Origin: Methanomethylovorans sp041447285
GTDB lineage: Archaea > Halobacteriota > Methanosarcinia > Methanosarcinales > Methanosarcinaceae
DNA: 64,000 nucleotides
Direction of reading: 5' to 3'
Assembly (NCBI RefSeq): GCF_041447285.1
Contig: NZ_JBGMEB010000012.1
Location: 87,482 to 151,481 of the forward strand
Of the stretch, positions 18,073 to 26,376 are shown piece by piece (the first letter of the stretch is position 1; every line of letters starts with the position of its first letter). Both the position numbers and the translations under genes were made by a program. Below the pieces are notes generated by a model. That model was given only the letters and a program-made list of their open reading frames with translations, was not told where the DNA came from and did no database searches.

Positions 18073-18096
18073 ATATAGTTATTAGAATTACTATAT
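18073..18096. promoter_or_regulatory. Inverted repeat in the divergent glycosyltransferase/PHP promoter region
   Basis: Seven-base arms ATATAGT and ACTATAT are separated by 10 bases. The element lies between the divergent glycosyltransferase gene (start 18008) and the first PHP gene (start 18167). The arms themselves resemble TATA boxes facing opposite ways, so this may simply be two back-to-back promoters rather than an operator. A further TATA-like run, GATATATTTATAAAAC, at about 18109-18124 would serve the PHP gene. Confidence 0.4.
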
Positions 18097-18166
18097 TCTA
18101 TAAAGGGGATATATTTATAAAACTTGTTCTAACTTAATCTATATCTTGGTGACAAAATAAGGATGT

Positions 18167-19162
18167 GTGAATTTGCACAAAAAAGCACGTTTCTCCATGA
18201 ACAAAGTGCTTTCATCTGACAAAACGATGGAGTTGATGGATGAAGGCTGGCAAAAAGCGGATCTGCATGTACATACCAGCTGCTCATATGATGTTCCTAA
18301 GTGTAGCACAGTTCATCCACAAAGACTTTTTGAAAAAGCCCTGTCAAGAAATATGGGTTATGTGACGTTTACAGATCATGATACTGTAGAAGCTTTCGAC
18401 ATGTTAGGATGGAAAAAGGAAAGACTGGTTCCGGGAGTGGAATTGTCTGTTACCGATATGTGCAATGTGGGGCACACTGTACATATAAATGTCTTTGAGC
18501 TTGACAAAGAACAGTTTCAGGATATGGAATTCATAGCAACAAAGCGGCAGGATATCTTTAGCCTGATTGATTTTATGAATGACAATGATCTTCTATACAT
18601 GTACAATCATCCTTTCTGGTTTGCTGTAGGGGAAAAGCCAAATTTACTTGCGGTTCCGGAACTATCAAAACATTTTCCTGTAATTGAATATAACATGCAG
18701 GACCTTAAACAGAAGAATCTGTTTTCCATGGCACTTGCCCACCGGTTCAGAAAAGGTATGGCAGTTACAACAGACAGTCATACCGGTGGTATCGGAGCTG
18801 TCTACACAATGGCAAAAGGTGATGATTTCAGAGAATATTTTAAGAATATCAGTAAAGGTAATTATTATCTTGTCATGGATGGGCCTATCTGGAAACATAT
18901 TACTCAAGAGCTTAGCGCCTGGATAGAACTTGTTTTCAACATGGATAGGATATCCCAACATGAATTTTCTACAGGTGTCAATTTATTAGACAGGGCTGTA
19001 AAACTGATCTTAAGTGAAAAGCTAACAGAACATCCGAATGTTAACCTATTTACAATGAGGTCAATTCAGAAATTGTCCACATCCGGTTTGCCTTTTTTCC
19101 TTTACACATTGTCAAAAAGGTCACAGGTTTCTGAGATAGAAAAGATGATGAGCATTTATTAA
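18167..19162 (+). CDS. PHP-domain metal-dependent phosphoesterase, paralogue 1
   Basis: PHP proteins are trinuclear-metal phosphoesterases. The 331-residue protein has the first metal motif ADLHVHTSCSYD (H34, H36), then FTDHDTVEAF, PGVELSV, YNHPFW and TTDSHTG, covering the usual PHP motifs I-IV. The C-terminal third is not recognisable. The start is GTG at 18167 (ATG at 18197 is the alternative); the paralogue downstream also begins with GTG at a comparable distance from its first motif. The substrate is unknown. Linkage to glycosyltransferases suggests a phosphorylated sugar or lipid intermediate, but this is inference. Confidence 0.82.
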   Translation: MNLHKKARFSMNKVLSSDKTMELMDEGWQKADLHVHTSCSYDVPKCSTVHPQRLFEKALSRNMGYVTFTDHDTVEAFDMLGWKKERLVPGVELSVTDMCNVGHTVHINVFELDKEQFQDMEFIATKRQDIFSLIDFMNDNDLLYMYNHPFWFAVGEKPNLLAVPELSKHFPVIEYNMQDLKQKNLFSMALAHRFRKGMAVTTDSHTGGIGAVYTMAKGDDFREYFKNISKGNYYLVMDGPIWKHITQELSAWIELVFNMDRISQHEFSTGVNLLDRAVKLILSEKLTEHPNVNLFTMRSIQKLSTSGLPFFLYTLSKRSQVSEIEKMMSIY

Positions 19163-19319
19163 GACAAAATATGGAAATTCATCATTTTTAAAATTGGTGA
19201 ATAACAGAAGTAAATTTATCCTTTTTTCTTTTACCTTCTCCCGGGAGCAATAATTCCCAAGGTTAGGTATTTATGCATTGAAACAATTTTAACACTGAAT
19301 AATAATCAATTATTCGAGT

Positions 19320-20318
19320 GTGTGGACATTGAGCAAAGATATCCGATACTCTCTTAAAAAAGTCATTCCTTCGCAAAAAGCTACTGAATTAAATGAAGGT
19401 TGGAAACGAGCTGATCTGCACGTGCATACCAGTTGTTCCTATGATGTTCCTGGGGGTAAATCAGTTCACCCGGAAGTTTTGTTCAATAGGGCAGTTTCGA
19501 GAGGAATGGACTATATTACTTTTACTGATCATGATACAGTAGAAGCCTTTGATATCCTGGGATGGAAAAGGGACATGCTCATTCCAGGGGTTGAGTTATC
19601 AGTTACTGATCTGGAGAATGTAGGTCATACGATACATGTGAATGTATTCGAACTGGATAAAGCGCAATTCAGAGAAATGAAATCTATAGTTACAAAGCAG
19701 CATGGTATTTTCATGCTTATTGATTATCTAAAGGAACAGGATCTTCCATATATGTACAACCATCCTTTCTGGTTTGCAGTGGGAGAAAAACCAAACCTTT
19801 TTGCTGTTCCTGAAATTGCCAGGCATTTTCCTATTATTGAATATAATATGCAGGACCTCGAGCAAAAGAATCTTTTTGCCATGTCTCTAGCGCATAGTTT
19901 GGGTAAAGGCATGGTTGTTACTACTGACAGCCACACAGGCAGCATCGGATCTGTCTATACTATGGCAGAAGGTGATACTTTCAGAGAGTATTTCTCAAAT
20001 ATCTCTAAAGGGAACTATTACCTTGTCATGGACGATCCTGTGTGGAAGCATATAACTAAAGAGTTAGCTGCATGGGTTGAACTTGTCTTTAGTATGAATC
20101 AACAGGAAGGGAATGAATTCTTCACCGGCGTAAGGTCCTTAGACAAAATTATCAATTTTATCTCGACAGGTAAGATAACTTGCTATCCTCATCTTAATTA
20201 TCTTACAATGCGTTTCATTCAGAAGTTCTCTATGTCAGGTATACCTGTGCTACTATATATTCTCTCTAACAGATCTCTGGTGTCAGATATTGAAAACGTG
20301 ATGAGCTTTTATTTTTAG
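19320..20318 (+). CDS. PHP-domain metal-dependent phosphoesterase, paralogue 2
   Basis: A 332-residue tandem paralogue of the preceding gene, colinear along the whole length, with identical PHP motifs (ADLHVHTSCSYD, FTDHDTVEAFD, PGVELSVTD, YNHPFWFAVGEKPN, TTDSHTG). The two differ most in the N-terminal 25 residues and after residue 245. The start is GTG at 19320. The 157-bp gap between the copies has its own AT-rich region, so separate promoters are possible. Because both keep all metal ligands, both are probably active, perhaps on different substrates. Confidence 0.82.
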   Translation: MWTLSKDIRYSLKKVIPSQKATELNEGWKRADLHVHTSCSYDVPGGKSVHPEVLFNRAVSRGMDYITFTDHDTVEAFDILGWKRDMLIPGVELSVTDLENVGHTIHVNVFELDKAQFREMKSIVTKQHGIFMLIDYLKEQDLPYMYNHPFWFAVGEKPNLFAVPEIARHFPIIEYNMQDLEQKNLFAMSLAHSLGKGMVVTTDSHTGSIGSVYTMAEGDTFREYFSNISKGNYYLVMDDPVWKHITKELAAWVELVFSMNQQEGNEFFTGVRSLDKIINFISTGKITCYPHLNYLTMRFIQKFSMSGIPVLLYILSNRSLVSDIENVMSFYF

Positions 20319-20410
20319 TTTTAACACACTGTTTTCCTTATTACTTCCAAATTCACTTTCTTCAGACGCAATTATTTTATGCTAAATTGATTTAAGTACA
20401 CTGATTTTTT

Positions 20411-21562
20411 ATGAGAACTCTGATACTTGTTTGTGGTGAAGGTCTTGGACATACAAGCCGTTGCATTGCTCTTGCAAAAGAACTTGTATCTGCAGGTCAT
20501 GAAGTTCACTTTGGAGCTTATGGATATTCTCAGGAGCTAATAGAAAGAAAGGGTTATGCTGTAACTGCTATTCCCTCTGAGATCACTCTTGTGGGGAATA
20601 CTGGAACTCTTGATCTTAAATCTTCTATCCTCAAAACCATAAAAAAAGGCAGTTTCTTTGGGATTCTCAACATAAAAAAGCTCATTAAAAAGTTTCATCC
20701 CGATGTGGTAGTTTCAGATGGTTATTTTACTGGTATTTTGGCTTCAAAGCTTATGAAAAAACCATCCTATCTTATAATGAATCAGTCTAACATGGAGGAG
20801 TTCTTTATGGATAGGGGTATTTCTGGCAAATTCCTTGCTAAGATCGTGAAAAAATTCTATTCAAGAGTTTTCAAGATAGTCGATGGCATTATTATTCCTG
20901 ATTATCCCATGCCTTACACTATATGCAGGAAAAATCTCAGTTTCAGTGACAAACTGAAAAAAAAGGTATTCTATAGTGGACCTGTGGTTGGTAAGGCTTA
21001 TGGGGAAGTTATGCCAGCTCAGGTGCAGCACCCTCATATACTTTCAACAGTAGGTGGTTTTGGTTACAGGTCTCCTCTTTTTCTCAAGGTCATCAAGGCT
21101 GCTGAAATGTCTCCTGATCTACATTACACTCTGCTTACAGGTCCGAGTGTAGACTCTGATAAATTTACAGATCTGCCTCACAACGTGAAGATGCTACAGT
21201 TCATAAATGACCAATTCCCTTGTATTAAAGCTTCTGAAGTTCTCATTGTGCCGGGAGGGCATAGCACTTTGATGGAAGCCCTGAGTTTTGGTATTCCTGT
21301 GCTGTCCTTTCCTGACATAGATCATATAGAGCAGCAGAACAACGCTTTGGCAATAGAAGAAAATGGAGTAGGGTATCGTCTTGATTATTCCACATCTTCT
21401 GAAGTGATACTGGAATACATAAAAGAAATAGTCTATAATGGAGAATTCGTAGACAATGCACAATCTATGCGCCAATTATCAGAAAATCTAAATGGTGCTG
21501 CAGCTATCTGTAAATTGCTGGAGAAAGGTACTTTTTCTGGCAAGATAGATCATAAACAGTGA
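20411..21562 (+). CDS. MurG-like (GT28-type) glycosyltransferase, paralogue B
   Basis: The 383-residue protein is a GT-B glycosyltransferase with MRTLILVCGEGLGHTSRC at the N-terminus and PGGHSTLMEALSFGIPVLSFP in the donor-binding region. It is a paralogue of the minus-strand gene at 16839-18008. It follows PHP paralogue 2 by 92 bp on the same strand, whereas paralogue A is divergent from PHP paralogue 1. A TATA-like TTTAAGTA at about 20391-20398 lies close to the ATG, so the gene may be transcribed separately with a very short leader. Confidence 0.85.
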   Translation: MRTLILVCGEGLGHTSRCIALAKELVSAGHEVHFGAYGYSQELIERKGYAVTAIPSEITLVGNTGTLDLKSSILKTIKKGSFFGILNIKKLIKKFHPDVVVSDGYFTGILASKLMKKPSYLIMNQSNMEEFFMDRGISGKFLAKIVKKFYSRVFKIVDGIIIPDYPMPYTICRKNLSFSDKLKKKVFYSGPVVGKAYGEVMPAQVQHPHILSTVGGFGYRSPLFLKVIKAAEMSPDLHYTLLTGPSVDSDKFTDLPHNVKMLQFINDQFPCIKASEVLIVPGGHSTLMEALSFGIPVLSFPDIDHIEQQNNALAIEENGVGYRLDYSTSSEVILEYIKEIVYNGEFVDNAQSMRQLSENLNGAAAICKLLEKGTFSGKIDHKQ

Positions 21563-21610
21563 TCATTGAACCAACGATCATTAAAGTCTGTATCTGTACT
21601 GAATTGTTGT

Positions 21611-21720
21611 TTTGAATTATTTCAAATACTCATGTTTCTTTAGTTTCTTCTGTTTATCAGTAAAGTTCAAATTATTTTGAAATACTAAGCTTTAAATACA
21701 ATGATTCAAATATATTTGAA
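21611..21720. promoter_or_regulatory. Operator cluster and TATA box before the ArsP-like permease
   Basis: Two copies of TTCAAA-N4-TTTGAA lie at 21666-21681 (spacer TTAT) and 21705-21720 (spacer TATA; the whole 16 bases are a perfect palindrome). Both are followed by ATAC. A related element with arms swapped, TTTGAA-TTAT-TTCAAA, is at 21611-21626 and is followed by TACT. A TATA box TTTAAATA at about 21691-21698 lies between the second and third elements. The third would therefore cover the transcription start, a classical repressor position. The pattern suits an ArsR-type or similar dimeric metalloregulator. Confidence 0.65.
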
Positions 21721-21724
21721 ATAC

Positions 21725-22765
21725 ATGACTCAAGATTATCTCATACATCTGCTAAATGTTGGCCTGCAATCTGTGCAGGAATACCTGGCATTGCATGTAC
21801 TACTATGTCTGATTCCGGCCTTTTTCCTGGCTGGTGCAATAGCGTCACTCTTTTCAAAAGAGTCTGTACTAAAGTATTTTGGTGCTGAAACACCAAAATA
21901 TATCTCTTACTCCGTCGCAGCGATTTCTGGTTGTCTCCTTGCAGTATGCAGCTGTACTGTACTCCCGCTGTTCGCGGGAATTTATAAAAGGGGGGCTGGA
22001 GTTGGACCAGCTACTACTTTCCTATTCTCTGCACCTGCAATCAATATTTTGGCTATTGTTTATACTGCAAAGATCCTGGGCTATGATATCGGGGCTGCCA
22101 GGGCAGTGGGTGCGATTCTTCTATCAGTGGTCATTGGATTGATAATGCATACCATATATGAGAAGAAAAATGGTGAACACAACGGTATCAAGACATTTAA
22201 CGCAGAAGAGCACTCTCACACTGTTCAGCTTTTCCTTCTGCTTCTGGCAATACTTGTGATCCCTGAAATAATCAAGTCCTGGAAAGCTCTTGCTTTGGTG
22301 GAGATCTCTCTCATAGCTGCTACAGTATACCTGTCTTTCAAGTGGTACACTAAGGAAGAACGAGTGAGCTGGATGCAAGAGACTTGGTTCCTTGTAAAGA
22401 TGATATTTCCGTTGTTGCTTGTGGGAGTATTCTTTGCAGGCATCATTGTAGAGTTGCTCCCTTCTGAGGTTGTAGTGAAACTCGTGGGTGGTGACAACGT
22501 GCTGTCTTATTTCATTGCTTCTCTAAGTGCTGCTCTAATGTACTTCTCCACACTTACGGAAGTTCCTATTATCAATGCTCTTACTTATCTTGGTATGGGA
22601 AGGGGTCCTGCTCTTTCAATGCTGCTCGCAGGTCCTGCATTGAGCCTGCCCAGTATGATCGTTATCAGCAGGATCATGGGTGTTAAAAAGGGACTTTCAT
22701 ATATAGTGCTGGTAGTCATAATGGCGATGATTTCGGGAATTGCATTTGACTATTATGTGCTTTGA
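21725..22765 (+). CDS. ArsP/DUF318-family permease (organoarsenical or metal efflux)
   Basis: The 346-residue protein has about eight to ten membrane helices with two homologous halves (AGAIASLFSKE and AGIIVELLPSE). The diagnostic motif AVCSCTVLPLFAGIYKRG contains the paired cysteines used by ArsP to bind trivalent methylarsenicals; related DUF318 proteins move other metals. I choose the ATG at 21725 because a TATA box at about 21691-21698 would start transcription near 21720, giving a leaderless mRNA; an ATG at 21701 would lie inside the promoter and add eight residues. It heads a run of redox and arsenic-related genes that includes ArsR and Acr3. Confidence 0.82.
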   Translation: MTQDYLIHLLNVGLQSVQEYLALHVLLCLIPAFFLAGAIASLFSKESVLKYFGAETPKYISYSVAAISGCLLAVCSCTVLPLFAGIYKRGAGVGPATTFLFSAPAINILAIVYTAKILGYDIGAARAVGAILLSVVIGLIMHTIYEKKNGEHNGIKTFNAEEHSHTVQLFLLLLAILVIPEIIKSWKALALVEISLIAATVYLSFKWYTKEERVSWMQETWFLVKMIFPLLLVGVFFAGIIVELLPSEVVVKLVGGDNVLSYFIASLSAALMYFSTLTEVPIINALTYLGMGRGPALSMLLAGPALSLPSMIVISRIMGVKKGLSYIVLVVIMAMISGIAFDYYVL

Positions 22766-22785
22766 CTAGAATAAGAGGTTGATAT

Positions 22786-23475
22786 ATGCGGTTATTGATA
22801 ATTTCAGACATCCATGGAAATAAAGAAGCTCTGGACGCGGTCATGGCTGTATCTCATGATGAAGTTATCTGTCTGGGAGATATTGTGGATTATGGTCCTT
22901 CTCCGGGCGAGTGTATCGATGTGCTGCTGGACCAAAAAATCCCTACTATTATTGGAAACCATGACAATGCAGTGGCGTTTAGGATGGATTGTGGGTGTGG
23001 CTACGCGTATAAACACCTCTCTCAATCAACCAGGGAGTACACATGGAATATCCTGAACACTACTCAGCTGGAGTTCCTTCGCGAGCTTCCTATGGACCTT
23101 AGAAGGGAGGAAAACGGAAGAAAACTCTATTTTACTCATGGTAGTCCCACATCTTTCTACGATTATATCAAACCCGACACTTCCGAAGATACAATAAAGG
23201 AATTTATAAAAGGAGTAGATGCAGAGTTCATATTTGTGGGCCATTCGCATCTTCCTTTTGTAAGGAAGGTCTCAGATGTGACATTGGTGAACCCGGGTTC
23301 AGTGGGCCAGCCCAGGGATGGAGATACTCGTGCAAGCTGCGTAGTATTTGATACAGATTCATTCCAGGCTGAAATAATTCGGATCGACTATGATATGAAA
23401 GTGGTCTTCAATAAGATCAGAAAGAACATGCCAAATGCAGATGAATTGATAGCAATATTGAAAAGAGGTTACTAA
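22786..23475 (+). CDS. Calcineurin-like metallophosphoesterase (YfcE/MJ0936 type)
   Basis: The 229-residue protein is a small dinuclear-metal phosphodiesterase. The motifs are ISDIHGN (residues 6-12), CLGDIVDYGP, GNHDNA, THGSPT and VGHSHLPF, all intact, and NPGSVGQPRDGD is typical of the YfcE/MJ0936 group. It follows the permease by 20 bp with ribosome-binding site AGAGGTTG. A CGCGY insertion after the GNHD motif is slightly unusual. Substrate unknown; general phosphodiesterase activity is likely. Confidence 0.88.
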   Translation: MRLLIISDIHGNKEALDAVMAVSHDEVICLGDIVDYGPSPGECIDVLLDQKIPTIIGNHDNAVAFRMDCGCGYAYKHLSQSTREYTWNILNTTQLEFLRELPMDLRREENGRKLYFTHGSPTSFYDYIKPDTSEDTIKEFIKGVDAEFIFVGHSHLPFVRKVSDVTLVNPGSVGQPRDGDTRASCVVFDTDSFQAEIIRIDYDMKVVFNKIRKNMPNADELIAILKRGY

Positions 23476-23510
23476 GCTATTTTTTATACAATAGTTCGAA
23501 AGGTGATTAA

Positions 23511-23744
23511 ATGAAGATAGAAATACTTGGTTCAGGTTGTGCGAAATGCAAGAAAACAAAAGAAATTATCGAACAGGCAGTTACAGAGCTTGGCATCGAT
23601 GCAGAGGTTTTGAAAGTTGAAGATATTAATGCCATTCTTAACTATGGTGTAATGGTTACACCTGCTGTTGTAGTTGATGGTGATGTAAAGGTAGCTGGCA
23701 AGGTTCCAAGTGTTGAGAAAGTAAAAGAGTGGCTCTCTAAATAA
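23511..23744 (+). CDS. Small thioredoxin-like (redox-active disulfide protein 2 type)
   Basis: The 77-residue protein has the active-site motif C10-A-K-C13 and the cis-proline in VTPAVVVDG. The size matches the small archaeal glutaredoxin-like thioredoxins. An AAGGTG ribosome-binding site lies before the ATG. In this cluster it may supply electrons for thiol chemistry during arsenic handling, for instance to the neighbouring DGC and AhpD-like proteins; that partner assignment is inference. Confidence 0.9.
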   Translation: MKIEILGSGCAKCKKTKEIIEQAVTELGIDAEVLKVEDINAILNYGVMVTPAVVVDGDVKVAGKVPSVEKVKEWLSK

Positions 23745-23756
23745 AGGCGATTTATC

Positions 23757-24137
23757 ATGGAAGAAACAGTAAAATGCGCATGCGAAGCTGCAAACATTGG
23801 TCTGTATGCATGTTCAGGCGCTTCTAATGTAGGGCAACTGGCAAATAGGCTGGCTATTGAGCTCACTAAAAATGGAAAAGGTAGGATGATGTGCACAGCA
23901 GGCATTGGAGGGAGGATCCCTGGTATAATGAAGTCTACTGAAGGCACAGATGTGATCATTGCCATTGATGGCTGTTCTCTTAACTGTACGAGAAGATCAC
24001 TGGAACTTGCAGGATTCACAGTTAATACTCACGTTGTGTTAACAGAGCTGGGTGTAGCAAAGAACAAGCAGCTTGATGTTGATTCAAATGAGGTAAGTGA
24101 GGTATTGGTTAAATTAGACAAAGTTTTGGGAATCTAG
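23757..24137 (+). CDS. DGC-domain putative zinc-binding protein
   Basis: The 126-residue protein has the family-defining DGC in AIDGCSLNC, plus Cys residues in KCACEAA, LYACSGASN and MMCTAGIGG. The DGC family is described as putative metal-binding and has no proven reaction. Genes of this family often sit beside small thioredoxins and ArsP/DUF318 permeases, as here. It follows the thioredoxin gene by 12 bp, so co-transcription is very likely. The cysteine density suggests binding of a soft metal or arsenic. Confidence 0.82.
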   Translation: MEETVKCACEAANIGLYACSGASNVGQLANRLAIELTKNGKGRMMCTAGIGGRIPGIMKSTEGTDVIIAIDGCSLNCTRRSLELAGFTVNTHVVLTELGVAKNKQLDVDSNEVSEVLVKLDKVLGI

Positions 24138-24173
24138 AAAGGTATGCGTACATAGAATGAACAGGTGAATAAG

Positions 24174-24506
24174 ATGAGAATGTTAGAAGAGTTTTTCCCG
24201 GAGTTTGCACAGAAGCTGGATGAAATCGATGAAATATACAGGGATAAGAGGACCATTGACGAGAAAACATATCAGTTCATATGCTTTGCTCTTTCCATAA
24301 AAGCCCGTTCAAAACCTTGTGTTTTAAAGCATTTCAAAGGTGCTCTTGAGGCAGGGGCAACTGTAAAAGAACTTACTTATATCCTGGCTTTGACAATGCG
24401 TGAAGCTGCAGGAGCTGACGACTGCTGGACTCATGATGTCATAGGCGAATGGAAAGAGATCCTTAAAGGCAATGTATCCTGCTGTTGCGCAGGAGATAAG
24501 GATTAA
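24174..24506 (+). CDS. AhpD-like / carboxymuconolactone decarboxylase family protein
   Basis: The 110-residue all-alpha protein resembles the CMD/AhpD family. KPCVLKHFKGALEAGAT carries the conserved Cys and the His four residues on, followed by the helix ELTYILALTMREAAG. AhpD relatives act as peroxidase partners through a thiol pair; here the canonical CxxC is only a single Cys. An additional C-terminal SCCCAGDKD tail could bind metal or arsenite. I use the ATG at 24174, six bases after AGGTG; a GTG at 24165 overlaps that site. Confidence 0.75.
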   Translation: MRMLEEFFPEFAQKLDEIDEIYRDKRTIDEKTYQFICFALSIKARSKPCVLKHFKGALEAGATVKELTYILALTMREAAGADDCWTHDVIGEWKEILKGNVSCCCAGDKD

Positions 24507-24534
24507 GATTCAAAATTGATTTCTCTTTCTTTTT

Positions 24535-24873
24535 TTACAATTGTCTATTGCTGCTTAACATCAGGCGTATTTCAGGTTTTAGTCTATAATACGTGTATCT
24601 GGAACTTCTATAAGAGTCAACAAGTTCATTTTCTTTCATAATTGATAAATGATGAGATACAAGGTTCTGCTTTTCCCTTAGCAGATAAACTAATGCTCCT
24701 ACACAATACTCTTGCTTTAATAGGTGATAAGCTATCTTTAATCTGAGGGGATTACTTAATACTTTGAATATATTACACAGATTGCTGATCTCATTTTCAT
24801 CTATACTTGCTTCATTTTCCAATTCATGCTCCCATTCTTCTTTAAGATCTTTGTCAGCCGGGCAACACTTCAT
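24535..24873 (-). CDS. ArsR-family transcriptional repressor
   Basis: The 112-residue winged-helix protein has the ArsR pattern KVLSNPLRLKIAYHLL, then EYCVGALVYLL and the recognition helix NLVSHHLSIMKENELV. The start needs care: the frame is open to 24912, but a TATA box TTATATAG (about 24898-24905 on the minus strand) would start transcription near 24875. The ATG at 24873 would then be leaderless and gives MKCCPADKD. The N-terminal Cys pair plus the Cys in EYCVGALV could form an As(III) site. It is divergent from acr3 and convergent with the AhpD-like gene. Confidence 0.85.
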   Translation of the reverse strand: MKCCPADKDLKEEWEHELENEASIDENEISNLCNIFKVLSNPLRLKIAYHLLKQEYCVGALVYLLREKQNLVSHHLSIMKENELVDSYRSSRYTYYRLKPEIRLMLSSNRQL

Positions 24874-24895
24874 GATGCTCAAAAGAAAACTGGAT

Positions 24896-25000
24896 GCTAT
24901 ATAAGCATTCATATCAACATGTTTTGATATTAGGGTTGTACTGTTATATTTGCAGAACGCATAATAAATATTGGAGATTTTTCAGTTTCACTTGAAAAAT
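24896..25000. promoter_or_regulatory. Divergent arsR/acr3 control region with two inverted repeats
   Basis: Two perfect inverted repeats lie between arsR and acr3: ATATCAA-N6-TTGATAT at 24911-24930 and ATTTTTCA-N8-TGAAAAAT at 24977-25000. The first sits just upstream of the arsR TATA box at about 24898-24905. The second follows a TATA-like AATAAATATT (about 24963-24972) and would cover the acr3 start site. They are obvious candidate sites for the ArsR protein, although their half-sites differ from each other and from the TTCAAA/TTTGAA sites before the permease. Confidence 0.6.
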
Positions 25001-25044
25001 GGGGAAATATAAACAAGCATTTATCTGAATAAGGGAGCTTGAAC

Positions 25045-26229
25045 ATGGTAGCAGAAGCTTGTATTACTAAAGAACCTAAAGGTTTGGGTTCTTTTGAACG
25101 GTACCTTACTATATGGGTTATTCTGTGTATCATCGCAGGTATACTGTTGGGGAGATTTGCTCCAGGTGTAGCTTTGTATCTGGACAGTCTATCTATTTAT
25201 GTCGGTGAAGCACCTGTGGTTTCGATACCAATAGCTATCTGTTTATTCTTTATGATGTATCCCATCATGGTAAAGATAGATTTTGGGGAGGTGCTGAAAG
25301 CTGGGAAGGCTATGAAACCGGTGGGTCTTACGCTGTTCATCAACTGGGCAATAAAACCATTCACCATGTATCTTATTTCAGTATTTTTCCTAGGTACGCT
25401 TTTCCTGGGTTTCATCGGTCCGGAGGCTACGGACCTTGTTAAAATGCCTTTTGGTCTTGACCTGCCAGTAGGTGCAACTTATGGTGAAGGTACTGTTGTG
25501 ATGTCAGATGGCGTGAAAATGCTTGAGATCCCTCTGTGGCGTAGTTATCTGGCAGGCTGTATCCTTCTGGGCATTGCTCCCTGCACAGCAATGGTACTTG
25601 TCTGGGGTTTTCTTGCAAAGGGCAATGATGCTCATACTCTTGTGATGGTAGCTATTAACTCGCTTACGATGCTGTTCCTTTACGCTCCCCTGGGAGGATT
25701 TCTGCTTGGTGTGGGTAAACTTCCAGTTCCATGGCAGGCATTGGCTCTTTCCATAGGTATATATGTAGCTCTGCCGCTTGCTGCCGGATATGTTTCTAGG
25801 AAGCTTATCATTAAAAGCAAAGGGGAAGCGTGGTTCAACACAAGTTTTGTGCACCTTCTTACGCCTGTGACTATCATAGCCTTGCTGATCACGCTTGTCC
25901 TGTTGTTCAGTTTCAAGGGAGAAACTATCCTTTCACAGCCTCTGACGATCCTATGGATAGCTATTCCTCTGTTCATTCAGACGACATTCATTTTTCTGCT
26001 GGGGTATGTCCTATCCAAAGTTTTGGGTCTTAGCTATAAGGATGCTGCTCCTTCGGCTATGATTGGTGCATCCAATCATTTTGAAGTGGCAATTGCGACT
26101 GCAACCATTCTGTTCGGCCTGTCATCAGGTGCTGCGCTTGCAACTGTAGTAGGTGTGCTTATAGAGGTACCCGTCATGCTCATGCTGGTAAAGTTCTGCC
26201 TGAGGACAAAAGGTTGGTTTACAAGTTGA
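25045..26229 (+). CDS. acr3: Acr3-type arsenite efflux permease
   Basis: Acr3 exports arsenite using the membrane potential. The 394-residue protein has ten predicted membrane helices. The conserved Cys lies in LGIAPCTAMVLVWGFLAKG, and GASNHFEVAIATA in the ninth helix region is the family signature. I start at the ATG 25045, after AAGGGAG; a TTG at 25039 is in frame. Together with the divergent arsR it forms a compact arsenite resistance unit. A hairpin overlapping the stop codon probably terminates it. Confidence 0.93.
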   Translation: MVAEACITKEPKGLGSFERYLTIWVILCIIAGILLGRFAPGVALYLDSLSIYVGEAPVVSIPIAICLFFMMYPIMVKIDFGEVLKAGKAMKPVGLTLFINWAIKPFTMYLISVFFLGTLFLGFIGPEATDLVKMPFGLDLPVGATYGEGTVVMSDGVKMLEIPLWRSYLAGCILLGIAPCTAMVLVWGFLAKGNDAHTLVMVAINSLTMLFLYAPLGGFLLGVGKLPVPWQALALSIGIYVALPLAAGYVSRKLIIKSKGEAWFNTSFVHLLTPVTIIALLITLVLLFSFKGETILSQPLTILWIAIPLFIQTTFIFLLGYVLSKVLGLSYKDAAPSAMIGASNHFEVAIATATILFGLSSGAALATVVGVLIEVPVMLMLVKFCLRTKGWFTS

Positions 26230-26243
26230 TATCAACCTTTTTT
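26208..26243 (+). terminator. Intrinsic-type terminator after acr3
   Basis: The stem AAAGGTTG / CAACCTTT spans the acr3 stop codon, with a 16-base loop, and runs directly into a T-rich tract. Confidence 0.55.
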
Positions 26244-26376
26244 CATTTTGAGTTACCTTAAAACTCCTCTACTGTCATTGATTTGTGATATGCCATTGTA
26301 AGCATCAATGATATCAGTATTTTTCAATGAAAAAAAAGTAATAAATAGGGGTAGTTGAAGGATCACAATAACAAGA

